Numbered from the stretch's first letter, positions 21,615 through 34,036 are shown. The stretch is 64,000 bases of DNA from Elymus sibiricus (GCA_039707655.1 CM077668.1:397447630-397511629); one strand, 5' to 3'. Numbers and translations are program-made. Notes: generated by a model from the sequence alone, not told the origin.

Positions 21615-24600
21615 TCCTATGCTTGTAGGTCATGAAAAGAATGCTTTATTTGATAGTTATATTGCTGAATTCATTCATGATGCTACCGAAAACTATTATG
21701 AGAGAGGAACTTATGATTCATGATGCCCCCGTTATGTATCAATCCTTTACTTCTATGAGTGCATCATTCAAAATTATCATGCCTAGCTAAAAGGCATTAA
21801 AGAAAAGCGCTTGTTGGGAGACAACCCAATACTTATACCTACTGTTTTTGTGTGTCCACATGATTAAGCTACTGTAGTAATCTTGTTTTATATGTTTTCT
21901 TTCAATAAAGTGCCAAGTAAAGCCTTTGGGATAGTGTGGATGATAGTTGACTTGATTCTGTGCAAAAACAGAAACTTTTGCGCCCAATTCTGGAATTACC
22001 ATAAATCACTAGAGTGTCGAAAAATTCTGAATTTTTTGCACATGATTTATATACAAATTGCCTATGTTTTCCTAATTTTTCAGAATTTTTAGAGTTACAG
22101 AAGTATGGTCATTGTTCAGATCATTACAGACTGTTCTGTTTTTGACAGATTCTGTTTTCAATGCATAGTTTGCTTGTTTTATAGTTTCTATGGCTTATAT
22201 TGGTCAATATAAATTGTAGAAATTGTAGGGTACAGTAGGAATTGTGTGAAAACAATTATGAATCTTGTCTTGACAGTACCAAAGTGAATGATTTGCTCTT
22301 TATCATACTAACCTATCTCACGAAGTTCCGTTAAGTTTTGTGTGATTGAAGTTTAAGTTTTGGGAGAGATATCGATATGAGGAGAATAAGGAGTGGCAAG
22401 ACCCTAAGCTTGGGGATTCCCAAGGCACCCCCAAGGTAATATTCAAGGAAGTCCCAAGCAACTAAACTTGGGGATGCCCCGGAAGGCATCCCCTCTTTCG
22501 TCTTCAACACTATCGGTAACCTCACTTGGAGCTATATTTTTATTCGTCACATAATATGAGTTTTGCTTGGAGCGTCATTTTCTTTTGTTGAGATTTGCTT
22601 GCTGTTATCAATAATCATGTTTTGTATCTTTTATTTAAATAAAAATGTCAAGTATAGCCTTTACCATGCTTATTTTGCAAGTTCATGAGTTGCTGTTTCA
22701 AAACAGAAAGTTTGCTGCTATTGATTAAATTGCCCAGAAATGTCAGAATGCGATAAAATCTTGAAATTTTGACACAGTCAACTTTGATCAATTATTTCCA
22801 GTGTGGTAAACTTTCAGAATTTTTTGAGTTATCTAAGTATGGATTCTTAATTATCCTTTACAGACTGTCCTGTTTAGGCAGATTGCTGTTATGTTTGCAT
22901 TGTTTGCATATGTTTGCGTGTTTAATGTTTCTATTTGTGGATAGGAGTATTAAATATGCAGAGGCATTTAGTATTCAATGTTTAATTATAATTTTAGTGA
23001 TTTTCTACAGTATAGAATGTCGAGGTTTTGAGTGGATTTATACTAACATATCTCACAAGTTCTTGTCAAGTTTTGTGTGGATGAAGTTTTTGAAACTTAG
23101 GGATACTATTATATGAGAAGAATTAATGAGACACAAGAGTTCAAGCTTGGGGATACCCAAGGCTCCCCAAGTTAATATTCCAAGATGTATCAAGCATTCA
23201 AGCTTGGGGATGCCCCGGTAGGCATCCCATCACTTTTCTTCATCAACTATCGGTTAGTCTCAATTGAACCCAAGTTTTTACTTGTTCACATAATGTGTGC
23301 TATACTTGGCTGTGTCTTTGTTTTGCTTGTTGTTTGAATAAAATATCAAGGTCTAGAACATTTTTAATGAGAGAGAGTTTTCACATAGCTACTTAATTGT
23401 TTCACTACTCATTGATCTTCGCTTATATATTTTGGAGTAGTTTGTCATTAATTCTCATGCTTCACTTATATCTTTTTGAGAGTTAATAATAGTAATGGTA
23501 ATTTGCACAAGATATGAATTTGGTCCCAAGATGATGAATATTTGAGAGGGATATAATAAAAACTTTCATATAGATCATTGGATATGATAAGTGTGATTCC
23601 TTGCAATGAAAATAATGAAAGAGATCATATGCTAATCTTATGGAAAGTAATGACATTACATAAAGAAAAGTATAAGTGGTAAAATTTATTGGAGGTTAAC
23701 AAGCATAGCATTAGTCAATGATGCAATTCTTGAAAAAGTTAATAAGGAAAGAGAAGATTCACATGCAAATATACTATCTTGGACATCTTTTATGATTGTG
23801 AGCCCCCATTAAGTATTTTATGTCAAAGTGTTGACGTTGGACAAGGAAGACAACGTAATGAATTATGTTTGTTCATATTCACATAGAAGTTATATTGTTA
23901 TAGATCCTCCAACATGTGGTGCTTGCCCAATATCTTTGCTAGCCAAAAATCCGCACCAAGTAGAGATACTACTTGTGCATCCAAAACCCTTAAACCCAGT
24001 TTCATGTCACGAGTGTCCACCATATCTACCTATGGATTGAATAAGATCCTTCAAGTAAGTTGTCATCGGTGCAAAAAGCAATAAAAATTGCCTCTAAATA
24101 TGTATGATCTTTTATTGTAAGGGAAATAAGCGTTGTACGAACTTGTGATGGTAAAGAAATAAAAGCGACGGACTGCATAATAAAAGTTGCTATCACAAGG
24201 GGCAATATAACGTGACGTTCCTTTGCATTAAGGGCTTGTGCATCCAACAACAAAAAGCGCATGACAACCTCTGCTTCCTTCTACGAAGGGCCTATCTTTT
24301 ACTTTTATGCATTTACTTTTATGTATTTTTTTATGCAAGAGTCAATAGTGTTCTCCTCTATTTCCTTTTTATTTTTCTCTTTTGCAAGCATCATGTGGTG
24401 GGGAAAGATCTAGGCACATATATCCAGTTGGATATGAGTGATCATGAGTTATTATTGTTGACATCACCCTTGAGGTGAATAAGTTGGGAGGCGAAATCAC
24501 AAGCCCCTATCTTTCTATGTGTCTGGCTGAAACTTTTGCTCCATATATATGTCGTGAGTGTTAGCAATCATAGAAGACTAAATGATGGTTGAGTATGGGG

Positions 24601-25058
24601 ACTTGCTAAAAAGCTCCTACATGAGACCCTTCCTGAAAATATGATGAATTGCAATTGCATTGTTGACTAGAATAGTTTGTTAGTTTCCAAGAAAGTTTAT
24701 GCCTTATACTTCATTGTTGTGATGAATTGTTACTTGCTCATGAGAAGTTTTATGATAATAAATATTGCTGTTATAATAATGATCTTGCTTTGAATCATTC
24801 AAGTCCAATGTCCACGCTATAAAAGAAAAGATTATATGATGATTATGATAGGTAGCATTCCACATCAAAATTTCTGTTTTTAATTGCTACTTTATCATGA
24901 TGACTTTTATGAGAGAAAGTTGCTGTTATGATGCTAGGAAAAGTGATTGAAATTATCATTGATCAAACTTATGCACTATGCTAGCATTCACACTTCATAA
25001 ATTATTTCTTTTATCATTTACCTACTCGAGGACGAGTAGGAATTAAGCTTGGGGATGC
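21615..25058 (+). mobile_element. Internal 3' non-coding region of the Athila-like element (5' part missing)
   Basis: About 3.4 kb, AT-rich and non-coding. It includes TTGTTGGGAGACAACCCAATAC near 21810. Two diverged copies of a block run from AGCTTGGGGAT(T/A)CCCAAGGC to GGGGATGCCCCGG(A/T)AGGCATCCC (22396-22495 and 23151-23230). It ends in ACTCGAGGACGAGTAGGAATTAAGCTTGGGGATGC, the polypurine tract before the LTR at 25059. In relatives this region lies downstream of pol. No gag, protease, RT or integrase of this element is present. The jump from Tat host sequence at 21614/21615 is an illegitimate junction. Confidence 0.75.
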
Positions 25059-26694
25059 TGATACGTCTCCAACATATCTATAATTTATGAAGTATTCATG
25101 CCATATTTATAACAATTCTATATGGTTTTGGTATGATTTGATTAGAACTAACCCGGACTGACGCTGTTTTCAGCAGAACTACCGTGGTGTTGTTTTTTGT
25201 GCAGAAATGAAAGTTTTCCAAATGAGCTGAAACTTTTTGGAGATTTTTTATTGGACAAATAAAAATATTGGCACCAAGACCCACTGGAGGGGGGCCACCC
25301 AGTGCCCACGAGGCACCAGGGCGCGCCACCCCCCCAGGCGCGCCCTGGTACCTCGTGGGGCCCACGTGACTCCGTTTCACGTGATTCCAACGCTGAAAAA
25401 TCATATATATTCAGAAACCCCCGAAAGTTAACCTAGATGAGTTTTTACGCCGCCGCAAGCCTCTGTACCAGAGAGATCCCATCTACAGCCCTTTTTTGGC
25501 ACCCTGCCGGAGGGGGGAAGGCATCACCGGAGGCCATCTTCATCATCCCGACGGTCTCCATGACGAGGAGGGAGTAGTTCACCCTCGGGGCTAAGGGTTT
25601 GTACCAGTAGCTATGTGTATGATCTCTCTCTCTCTCTCGTGTTCTTGAGATGGGACGATCTTGATGTATCGCGAGCTTTGTTGATATAGATGAATCATAT
25701 GGAGTTTTCCCCTCTCTATCTTCTTGTGATGAATTGAGTTTCCCCTTTGAAGTTTTCTTATCGGATTGAGTCTTTAAGGATTTGAGAACACTTGATGTAT
25801 GTCTTGCATATGGATATCTGTGGTGACAATGGGATATTCACCTGAGTCACTTGATGTATGTTTGGTGATCAACTTGCGGGTTCCGTGACCTTGGGGATTT
25901 ATGCATAAGGGTTGGCACACGTTTTCGTCTTGACTTTCCGGTAGAAACTTTGGGGCACTCTTTGAAGTTCTTTGTGTTGGTTTGAATAGATGAATCTGAG
26001 ATTGTGTGATGCATATCGTATAATCAAACCCGCGGGTACTCGTGGTGACATTGGAGTGCCTAGGTGACATTAGGGTTTTGGTTGATGTGTATCTTAAGGT
26101 GTTATTCTAGTACGAACTCTAGGGCTGTTCGTGACAGTTAATGGGGATGGCTCATAAGATTGATCGGGAAGGATAACTTTGAGGTGGTTTCGTACCCTAC
26201 AACAATTTCTTCGTTTGTTCTCCGCTATTTGTGACTTTGGAGTGAACTCTTTGTCGCACGTGAGGGATTTACATATGATTCAACTATGTCAACAATGTTG
26301 GGAGATCGCACTAGTGAAAGTATGAACCCTAGGCCTTGTTTCTAAGCATTGCAATACCGTTTTTATTCCCGTTTACTTTTCGTTACCTTGCTGTTTTTAT
26401 ATTTTCAGATTACAAAAACCTATATCTACTATCCATACTACACTTTTATCACCATCTCTTCGCCGAACTAGTGCACCTATACAATTTACCATTGTATTGG
26501 GTGTGTTGGGGACACAAGAGATTTCTTGTATTTGGTTGCAGGGTTGTTTGAGAGATACCATCTTCAACCTACGCCTCCCATGGATTGATAAACCTTAGGT
26601 CATCCACTTGAGGGAAAATTGCTACTGTCCTACAAAACTCTGCGCTTGGAGGCCCAACACGAGTCTACAAGAATAAGTTGTGTAGTAGACATCA
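25059..26694 (+). repeat. Athila-like Gypsy LTR, copy B (3' LTR)
   Basis: 1,636 bp, from TGATACGTCTCCAACATATC to GTAGACATCA, preceded by the polypurine tract and followed by the duplicated target ATGGA (26695-26699). It is about 98-99 percent identical to copy A by eye. Both LTRs contain only short open frames that are mirror artefacts. Confidence 0.9.
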
Positions 26695-26699
26695 ATGGA

Positions 26700-27416
26700 C
26701 AAGCTGAGAGAGCAAACGGACTGATCCTTCAGGGGTTAAAGCCACGACTCATGCGCGATTTGGAGCACGCAGCTGGAGCCTGGGTCACCGAGTTGCCATC
26801 AGTTCTTTGGGGCTTGAGGATGACCCCCAATCGGTCTACCAATCGTACTCCCTTCTTCATGGTGTACGGAGCTGAAGCCGTCTTGCCGAGTGACCTGCTC
26901 CACAATTCGCCCCGAGTGGAACTATACTCCAAAGCTGAAGCAGAGCAGGCGCAGCAAGACGCAGTTGATCTCCTAGAGGAGGAGAGAGAGATGGCTCTTA
27001 TCCGTTCGGCCACTCATCAGCAAGATCTACGACGTTTTCACAGCAGGCACGTCAGAAGTTGGACCTTTCAGGAAGGAGATCTTGTGCTCCGAGTGGATCA
27101 GCAGCGACCTCACAAGCTTGCTCCCATGTGGGAAGGTCCCTTTATCGTGTCAAAGGTTCTACATAACAGAGCATACCGTATGTACAACCTTCTGAAGCAA
27201 GCAGACGAGCCCCGTGCTTGGAATGCAGACTTGCTTCGACGTTTTTATACTTGATGTTGAGATGTAATAAAAGCACTCGAGTGATGTTTGATGAATAAAA
27301 GCATGACTTTTCCAGTTCTACATTGAGTTCACTCGTACGCATTCTCTGGCTTACGGCCCCCAGTGGGCGTACGCCCTTCAACTTAGCTGCGAACCAGCTT
27401 TTGCCTAAGTTAAAAA
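26700..27416 (+). pseudogene. Tat integrase C terminus, duplicate 2 (open)
   Basis: Same content as 20898-21614, but the frame is open from QAERANG to the pol stop TGA at 27252-27254. Around 13 substitutions separate the two copies over about 717 bp by my count, much like the LTR difference. After 27416 the normal Tat sequence continues into the 72-bp tandem array. This is therefore the copy still joined to its original 3' context. Confidence 0.85.
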
Positions 27417-28570
27417 CTTACTCTGAGTGAAGAGCATCCCTCTCACTCGGGAGCTTGGCTGCGAACCAGCTTTCGCCCAAGTTAAAAACCTACTCCGAGT
27501 GACGAGCGTCCCTCTCACTCGGGGGCTTGGCTGCGAACCAGCTTTCGCTCAAGTTAAAAACCTACTCCGAGTGACGAGCGTCCCTCTCACTCGGGGGCTT
27601 GGCTGCGAACCAGCTTTCGCCCAAGTTAAAAACCTACTCCGAGTGACGAGCGTCCCTCTCACTCGGGGGCTTGGCTGCGAACCAGCTTTTGCCCAAGTTA
27701 AAAACCTACTCCGAGTGAAGAGCATCCCTCTCACTCCGGGGCTTGGCCACGAACCAGCTTTCGCCCAAGTTAAAAACCTACTCCGAGTGATGAGCGTCAC
27801 TCTCACTCGGGGGCTTGGCCACGAACCAGCTTTCGCCCAAGTTAAAAACCTACTCCGAGTGACGAGCGTCCCTCTCACTCGGGGGCTTGGCTACGAACCA
27901 GCCTTCGCCCAAGTTAAAAACCTACTCCGAGTGACGAGCGTCCCTCTCACTCGGGGGCTTGGCCGCGAACCCGCTTTCGCCCAAGTTAAAAACCTACTCT
28001 GAGTGACGAGCGTCCCTCTCACTCGGGGGCTTGGCTGCGAACCAGCTTTCGCCCAAGTTAAAAACCTACTCTGAGTGACGAGCGTCCCTCTCACTCAGGT
28101 GCTTGGCTGCGAACCAGCTTTCGCCCAAGTTAAAAACCTACTCCGAGTGAAGAGCATCCCTCTCACTCCGGGGCTTGGCCACGAACCAGCTTTCGCCCAA
28201 GTTAAAAACCTACTCCGAGTGACGAGCGTCACTCTCACTCGGGGGCTTGGCTGCGAACCAGCTTTCGCCCAAGTTAAAAACCTACTCCGAGTGACGAGCG
28301 TCCCTCTCACTCGGGGGCTTGGCTGCGAACCAGCTTTCACCCAAGTTAAAAACCTACTCCGAGTGAAGAGCATCCCTCTCACTCGGGGGCTTGGCTGCGA
28401 ACCAGCTTTCGTCTAAGTTAAAAACCTACTCCGAGTGACGAGCGTCCCTCTCACTCGGGGGCTTGGCTGCGAACCAGCTTTGGCCCAAGTTAAAAAACAC
28501 TACTCCGAGTGAAGACCGTCCCTTTCACTCGGGGGCTTAGCTGCGAACCAGCTTTCGCCTAAGTTAAAAC
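27370..28570. repeat. 72-bp tandem repeat array, ~16 units
   Basis: A 72-bp unit, ACTCCGAGTGACGAGCGTCC then a CTCACTCGGGGGCTTGGC block, a GCGAACCAGC block and CCCAAGTTAAAAACCT, repeats head to tail with few changes from about 27370 to 28570. Because 72 is divisible by three, long open frames appear on both strands with a 24-residue period. I regard these as by-products of the repeat, not genes. Tandem arrays downstream of pol are known in Tat-type elements. Confidence 0.9.
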
Positions 28571-28726
28571 CCACTCCAAAGATTCGAAAGACTCGAAAGA
28601 AAGCATTCGGATAACTTCAGAAGTTCAAAAGTAAATGCGAGTACTCGAGCTCCGAGCCCGAAAGTGTTTAACGGATACAAATTCACTCGGCATACCGAGG
28701 CAAATGGGTAAGACTTAAAGTTTTTC

Positions 28727-31700
28727 TCATACTCCAGAAGGGCTGGCCGGCTCGACAAAGGCGTCCAAGTCGATGCCATCTGCGATCCGAGTGGCTGCTT
28801 CTATGAACGTCTCCATGAAGTCCTCGAACTTGAGCTTCTTAGTGTTGGCAACCTGAAGAGACTTCAACTTCTCCTCCTTGGCGTCCTTGCAATGCACTCG
28901 GACCAGAGAGAGGGCCACGTTGGCCCCGCAGTGGGCAGCTGATTTCTTCCACGCTTGCACTCGACTAGGAATGTCGTTGAGACGAGTCATCATAGCTTCC
29001 AGATCGGTGTCGAGAGTGTCCTCTGGCCACAGTTCCTTGTCGATCCTCCCGAGTGCGCCCCGTAGACGGATGATGTACCCCTGGACGTCTTGGATACGAG
29101 ATTCGAGCCGCAAGACACCTAGAGCAGCTTTGTCACCGACGAGTGACCTGGAGGGATCCAGATCCCTCTTGATTCTGTCAGTTTCCAGCTCGAAATCTTG
29201 GCAGTACTCTGTGAACAAGAAAAGAGGAGAGTTGAAGATCAACATGCATGCAATTCACTCGGAGTTAAGTTAAAACTCACTCGGATGCTACAAGTTACCT
29301 GCAAGCTTGGTGTACATCTCCTCCGTGAACTCCTCTATATACTTTTCCAGTGAATTCTTCTTCTCGATGAGCTGGGCGATCTTCTCGTTTAGAGTCTTCT
29401 TTTCTTGCTCGTAAGCATTCGCTTGAGCCTTGAGCTTGCCGTCCCACTCGGCCTTCTGCTTCTTGAGCTCGTCCACTTCCTTCTTCACCTCCGTGACGGC
29501 GGCCTTCAGCGACTTGTTCTCTCCTTCAAGCTTCTCGAGTGAGGCCAATTTCTCTTCGGCGGCCTTGGTTTTCTCTCTCGCCACCCTCTGTGCCCCCGCC
29601 AGCTCACTGTCCTTGTTCTCGAGTGCTTGCTTCATAGTTTCTAAAGAGACAGAAGTTCTGAGCTGCACTTGGAGTCGATGGTTTTCATTACGCACATCTG
29701 TTCGAGTGAAGTCACTCGGTTCAAAGAATGGAAAAAGGTGAAAGCAGAATGCTCGGTAATTGAGTCTTACCTCTCATGGCCTTGAGCTCCGCTTGGGCGC
29801 GCGCAGTGTTCCTCTTCTCCACCTCCAAGTCCAGTCGGAGCTGGACCGTCTCCTTCTCTAGTGACACGTACTAAGTCCCAAGCTCGCAAGTTTTCTGAAA
29901 TACAAGAGAGAGCAGATCAGTTAATGTTAAGGAATATTTCGAATGCCCAGAGACCAGCACTCCTGGGAGGAACAAGCTTGACCAATACCAGATCCTGAAG
30001 TACCCTTTGTCAGGGAGGAACAAGCTTGACCAGTATCAGATTCTAAGTTCTAAGACTCCCGCCGACTGCCTGCAGTCGACGGCAGTCTTGGGGACTACAC
30101 CCAGTGGGTGTACTCAGCGTGCCCCCACTGGAATGGTATCCACTCGGAACGGTCTGCCCGATCCGAGTGACGGCCAAACACCAACAAAAAATCGACGGCA
30201 GTCTCGGGGACTACACCCAGTGGGTGCACTCAGCGTGCCCCCACTGGAACGGTATCCACTCGGAACGGTCCGCTCGATCCGAGTGACGGCCAAACACAAA
30301 AAAAAAGTTCTAAGACTCCCGCCGACTGCCTGTAGTCGACGGCAGTCTCGGGGACTACACCTAGTGGGTGCACTCAGCGTGCCCCCACTGGAACGGTATC
30401 CACTCGGAACGGTCCGCCCGATCCGAGTGACGGCCAAACACAAAAAAAAGAGTTCTAAGACTCCCGCCGACTACCCGCAGTCGACGGCAGTCTCGGGGAC
30501 TACACCCAGTGGGTGCACTTAGCATGCCCCCACCGGAACGGTATCCACTCGGAATGGTCCGCCCGATCCGAGCGATGGCCAAACAACAAAAAAACACCCA
30601 GTGGGTGTACCAAATATTTTCCGACTGAAATTCCTACAGAGGAAAAATGACTTGGAGATCAACTTACAAGAGCACTTACTCGAACGTTTTCCTGGAGGGC
30701 AGCACTGGCATCGTATTCCAGCTTGCCAGCTGCGCACATCTCCTTCAGTCGCTGGGTCATCAGCTCCGCCTGGATCATTGCCTCCTTGCTGGCTCCAGTT
30801 TGGTCCTCTAGCACCTGTACAGACTGAAGATGTTGACGGGAGGAGTTGGAGCTGAGACCAGGGCAGTCGACGGTGCTGTGACTGGGCCAGCACCGGCCTG
30901 AGAAGAGCCTCGCCCTAGAGGCACAGTCATGGACTGCGCAGGAAGAAATGGAGGTGCTTGGCTTGGAGGTGCCTTCGGTGTGGTGGTCTGAGAAGCAGTC
31001 GGAGCTGCGGTCCCCTTCTCGGTGTCCTTCCGCGGAGACCCTTCATCGTCGTCCGCGACGTGGATGACCTCTGCAAGCACTACATTCACTCGGCACAATC
31101 AGTCGCAGTACACAATTCAGTCGGATGGAGACATTTCAATCGGATCATGGATCAAAGTAAAAAATGGAATCATTGTTACCTTTCTGAGAAGTGGCCACGT
31201 CTGCCGACTTGGCTTCGATGCGGTCTCCGTCGATCTGCATGGGAGATGTCGTCGAGGTTGCAGCACTGGTTCATAAGATTCACTCGGTCAGAAGAGTCCA
31301 AAAGTTGACGAAGACGGAAAAGAAGAGCGTGGCACTCACGTTGAGGCGACAGGCACGGTGACCTTGATCCTGGGTAGAGCCTTCTGGGGCTTGGGGGGAA
31401 GCGACCTTGAGCTGCTTGGCAGTCTTCTCGACCGGCTTCGGCGTCGATGTCCGAGTGCGCTTCGAAGTCTTAGCACTTGGAGCCGCTATCTTCTCCGAGT
31501 CAGCACTCGGATCATGAGTCTGCTTAGAGCGGCGCTCAGAGTGCAACTCTGGAGACTGGGAAGACTCGACCTCGTCGCTCCCTTCCGAACCATCGCTTTC
31601 CTCCAAGCTATCCTCCACATAGCTGCCCTCGGCACTGCCATGTTCACTCTCCACGTCCCCGACAAGGTGCTCTCCATTCGGCACAGGCGAGAGCATCTTC

Positions 31701-32795
31701 TGGAACTCCTGCCAGACACAAAAATCAGAGATAGCCAGTTCGGTCAGTTCACTCGGATCATTCAATTCACTCAGAGAATTTGCGTGTAAATAATTCACTC
31801 GGAAATGCGCGCCTTACCTCTGTTGGTTGATGTGCGTCGTCGAAGGGCGAGATCCGTCTCGACCCTCGCGGATTATCGCGTGCGCCGGTGATGCACCTGA
31901 TCCACTGTTCCACCGTTTTCTCATCGACATCTTCCGGATGCACTCGAGTTGGGTCATTGGCTCCAGTGTAGCGCCACATGGGGTGAGCCCGCTCCTGCAG
32001 CGGCTGGATCGGCTGACTGAGGAAGACCTCCAGAAGATCCAGGCCAGTCACTCCGCCCTAAATCAGGCCGACCACGGCGCTCACCAAGATCACCACTTCA
32101 GTCTTCTCCTCCTTAGGAATCGTCAGCAAGGGAGGAGTCTGGACTCTCTCAGTCGTGTAGGGAGGAAGACCAGACGACGAACCGGTGTGCAAGGCAGGTC
32201 ATTGCAGTAGAACCAAGTCGACTGCCAGCCTCTAACCGAATCGGGAAAAGACATGGAGGGGAATGCACTCTTACCCCTCATCTGGATACCTAAGCCGCCA
32301 CACATCTGGGTCACGTGGGTCCTCTCTCCATCGGGATCAGCCTTCTTAACCGACTGAGATCGACACGTGAAGATATGTTTGAACAATCCCCAGTGCGGCT
32401 GGTAGCCTAAGAAGTGCTCACACAAGGAAATGAATGCAGCGAGGTATACTATGGCATTCGGAGGAAGATGATGAAGCTGGGCATCGAAAAAGTTCAAAAA
32501 ACCGCGAAAGAAGGGGTGAGGTGGCATGGAGAAACCTCTCCACGTGAGTGGTGAGGAGCACGCGCTCCCCGGGGTGCGGCGCGGGCTCGTTCTCTCCTTC
32601 CTCCGGCAGCCTCAACGTCCCGTCGCGCACCAGCCCGTCCACGACGAGCCCGCTGATGTCTTCCACCGTGGTGGTCGGCGGGAGCCAATCGCCCTGGATC
32701 CACCCGCGCGGGGGCACGACCCTGGAGCTTGACGCCTTCTTCCCCTTCGCCGCCTTCTTCGCCCGCTCTAGCTTTGCCGTCTTATCCTTGGCCAT
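28727..32795 (-). pseudogene. Antisense gene of the Tat-type element (gypsy-type transposase-like plus coiled coil), degenerate
   Basis: Reads opposite to pol from ATG 32795. The first part is like the domain known as putative gypsy-type transposon (PF04195), with PPHPFFRGFLNFFDAQLHHL near 32470-32525 and HWGLFKHIF. A one-base frameshift near 32530 and an in-frame TAG near 32056 break it. Later exons encode an acidic Ser/Glu-rich stretch (about 31330-31708), a Lys/Glu coiled coil (29299-29697) and a C-terminal block ending at 28727. Several introns have good GT-AG borders: 29209-29298, 29698-29770, and an acceptor at 31709. A TAG lies in the exon near 29870. Such antisense genes are described in Tat/Grande-type elements; their function is unknown. 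Confidence 0.7.
30055..30610. repeat. ~120-150-bp tandem repeats, four units, in an intron of the antisense gene
   Basis: A unit with GACGGCAGTCT(C/T)GGGGACTA, CACCCAGTGGGTG, CCCCCACTGGAA and GATCCGAGTGACGGCCAAACA blocks repeats about four times (near 30078, 30192, 30339 and 30483). CACCCAGTGGGTG is a palindrome. Several units are joined by A-rich strings (CACAAAAAAAA) and a TTCTAAGACTCCCGCCGACT linker. Confidence 0.8.
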
Positions 32796-33412
32796 CGCCG
32801 CGGAGCTCTCCAGCGCAAAGGAGGATTCGCACAGAGTGGGTTGCTGGAGAAGAGATTGGGCGGACTGGAAGAGTTGGAGAAAAAGGGGATCTGTCCTCTC
32901 TCCCTCTCCGACGCAGCAGCCTCCTATACCGTCGCCCGTTCCACTCCCCAATCCTCTTCAGTGATTCACGGGCCCGCGGATCTCCACAAATCTCGCTGGC
33001 GGAGATGTAGCGGTACGTGGCGAAAAGCGGGGCAAAAATCGAGGCGTCACGCCCCACTTTCCCCACTCGCTGTGCTGCAACCGTTCGCGCGCGCTCGAAT
33101 CTGGTTTCAAATCCTGCAAGATCCGGAGTCCAGCAACTCGATTGCTCTCCCTTTAAAGACATTCCATAAGCGCTTGTATCCGTTCTATCACCCGACACGT
33201 GATGACTTGTTACACTCGGATGGAGATTGCTCATTTCATTCGGATGGAGACTTTCACTCGGACGTCATGCGGTCCAGAATCCGTCAAGGTGCCGCGCGAA
33301 GACAAGGACGTTTAATGACTAGTAGGAGTTCTTGAACGCCCCTGTAGCGCTCAACTCGCCTGGGAATTCACCTTGACTCGACCCGCTTAACCTCGACCGA
33401 TTCGGGGGCTAA

Positions 33413-33991
33413 TGACGAGGGCATGTACTAGGGATAGGGTAACAGGCCTGACCTACAGACCCGACCCTATGATACCATACGCCTTATACTGGGCCCCAGG
33501 GCCAGGTCAGCAGTCGGATGTTCTACAACCTGACATTCATTCGGAGTTCAATGAACCACTCGGGAGGAAGCAGTTCACTCGACCGGCGTATTTCACTCGG
33601 AGTACCTGACAGTCACTCGACCAAGGAAGACCAGGGGACTCCAGGAGCGCAAAGGTCAGGACGTGCGTCCACCCTCATCAATTGTAATCAATGCGCCCGT
33701 CACCAGTAACTGGCGCCCTTAAACCCCCTCTTTAACCCCTGGTAATGGCGGCATTCATGGAGGCCTGGCAGTCACTATATAAGCCGCCCCCAGCTCCATT
33801 CCAGGGGTTCGCAATCTTTGTAATCTGTACACTCAGAGAAAACAAGCTCCAGTGCACCGAGACGTAGGGCTATTACCTCCACCGCTGAGGGGCCTGAACT
33901 CGTAAATCCGAGTGTAACAATTCCGTCGTAGCTAGGCTCTGCCCTCCAATTCCTACCCCAATACACTACTGTCAGACCTATCCCCACGACA
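33413..33991 (+). repeat. 3' LTR of the Tat-type element
   Basis: 579 bp, TGACGAGGGCATGTACTAGG to CCCCACGACA, preceded by a polypurine tract (TTCGGGGGCTAA, 33401-33412). A 4-bp and a 1-bp indel and about 17 substitutions separate it from the 5' LTR by eye. The TATA box is conserved near 33775. Confidence 0.9.
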
Positions 33992-34036
33992 GCGTCGGGG
34001 GCGCGAGGGGGCAGCCAAGTGCGGGGGGTGGGGGGG
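33992..34036 (+). mobile_element. Poly-A retroposon, small middle piece
   Basis: About 45 bp of GC-rich host retroposon between the 3' target duplication of the Tat element (GCGTC, 33992-33996) and the next LTR element at 34037. Its G run (34031-34036) is the target site of that element. Confidence 0.7.

Larger units (their letters stand above)
12928..33991 (+). mobile_element. Ty3/Gypsy LTR retrotransposon, Tat type, ~21 kb with nested insertion
   Basis: 5' LTR 12928-13510, 3' LTR 33413-33991, both TG...CA, flanked by GCGTC at 12923-12927 and 33992-33996. Order inside: PBS region, gag, protease, RT, RNase H, second RNase H-like domain, integrase, 72-bp tandem array, antisense gene, polypurine tract. 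A second RNase H after the first and an antisense gene downstream of pol are typical of the Tat lineage. The integrase gene is split by an Athila-like element whose locus is rearranged (19261-27416). Several stops and frameshifts make it non-autonomous. By eye the LTRs differ at about 17 positions plus two indels, so it is not very recent. Confidence 0.9.

Noticed and set aside
27427..28416. Long open frames of 24-residue repeats on both strands
   Set aside because: They follow automatically from a 72-bp tandem array without stops; no start context, domain or conservation supports a protein.
27370..28570. CRISPR-like regular repeats
   Set aside because: The units are contiguous 72-bp tandem repeats without unique spacers, inside a plant retrotransposon.
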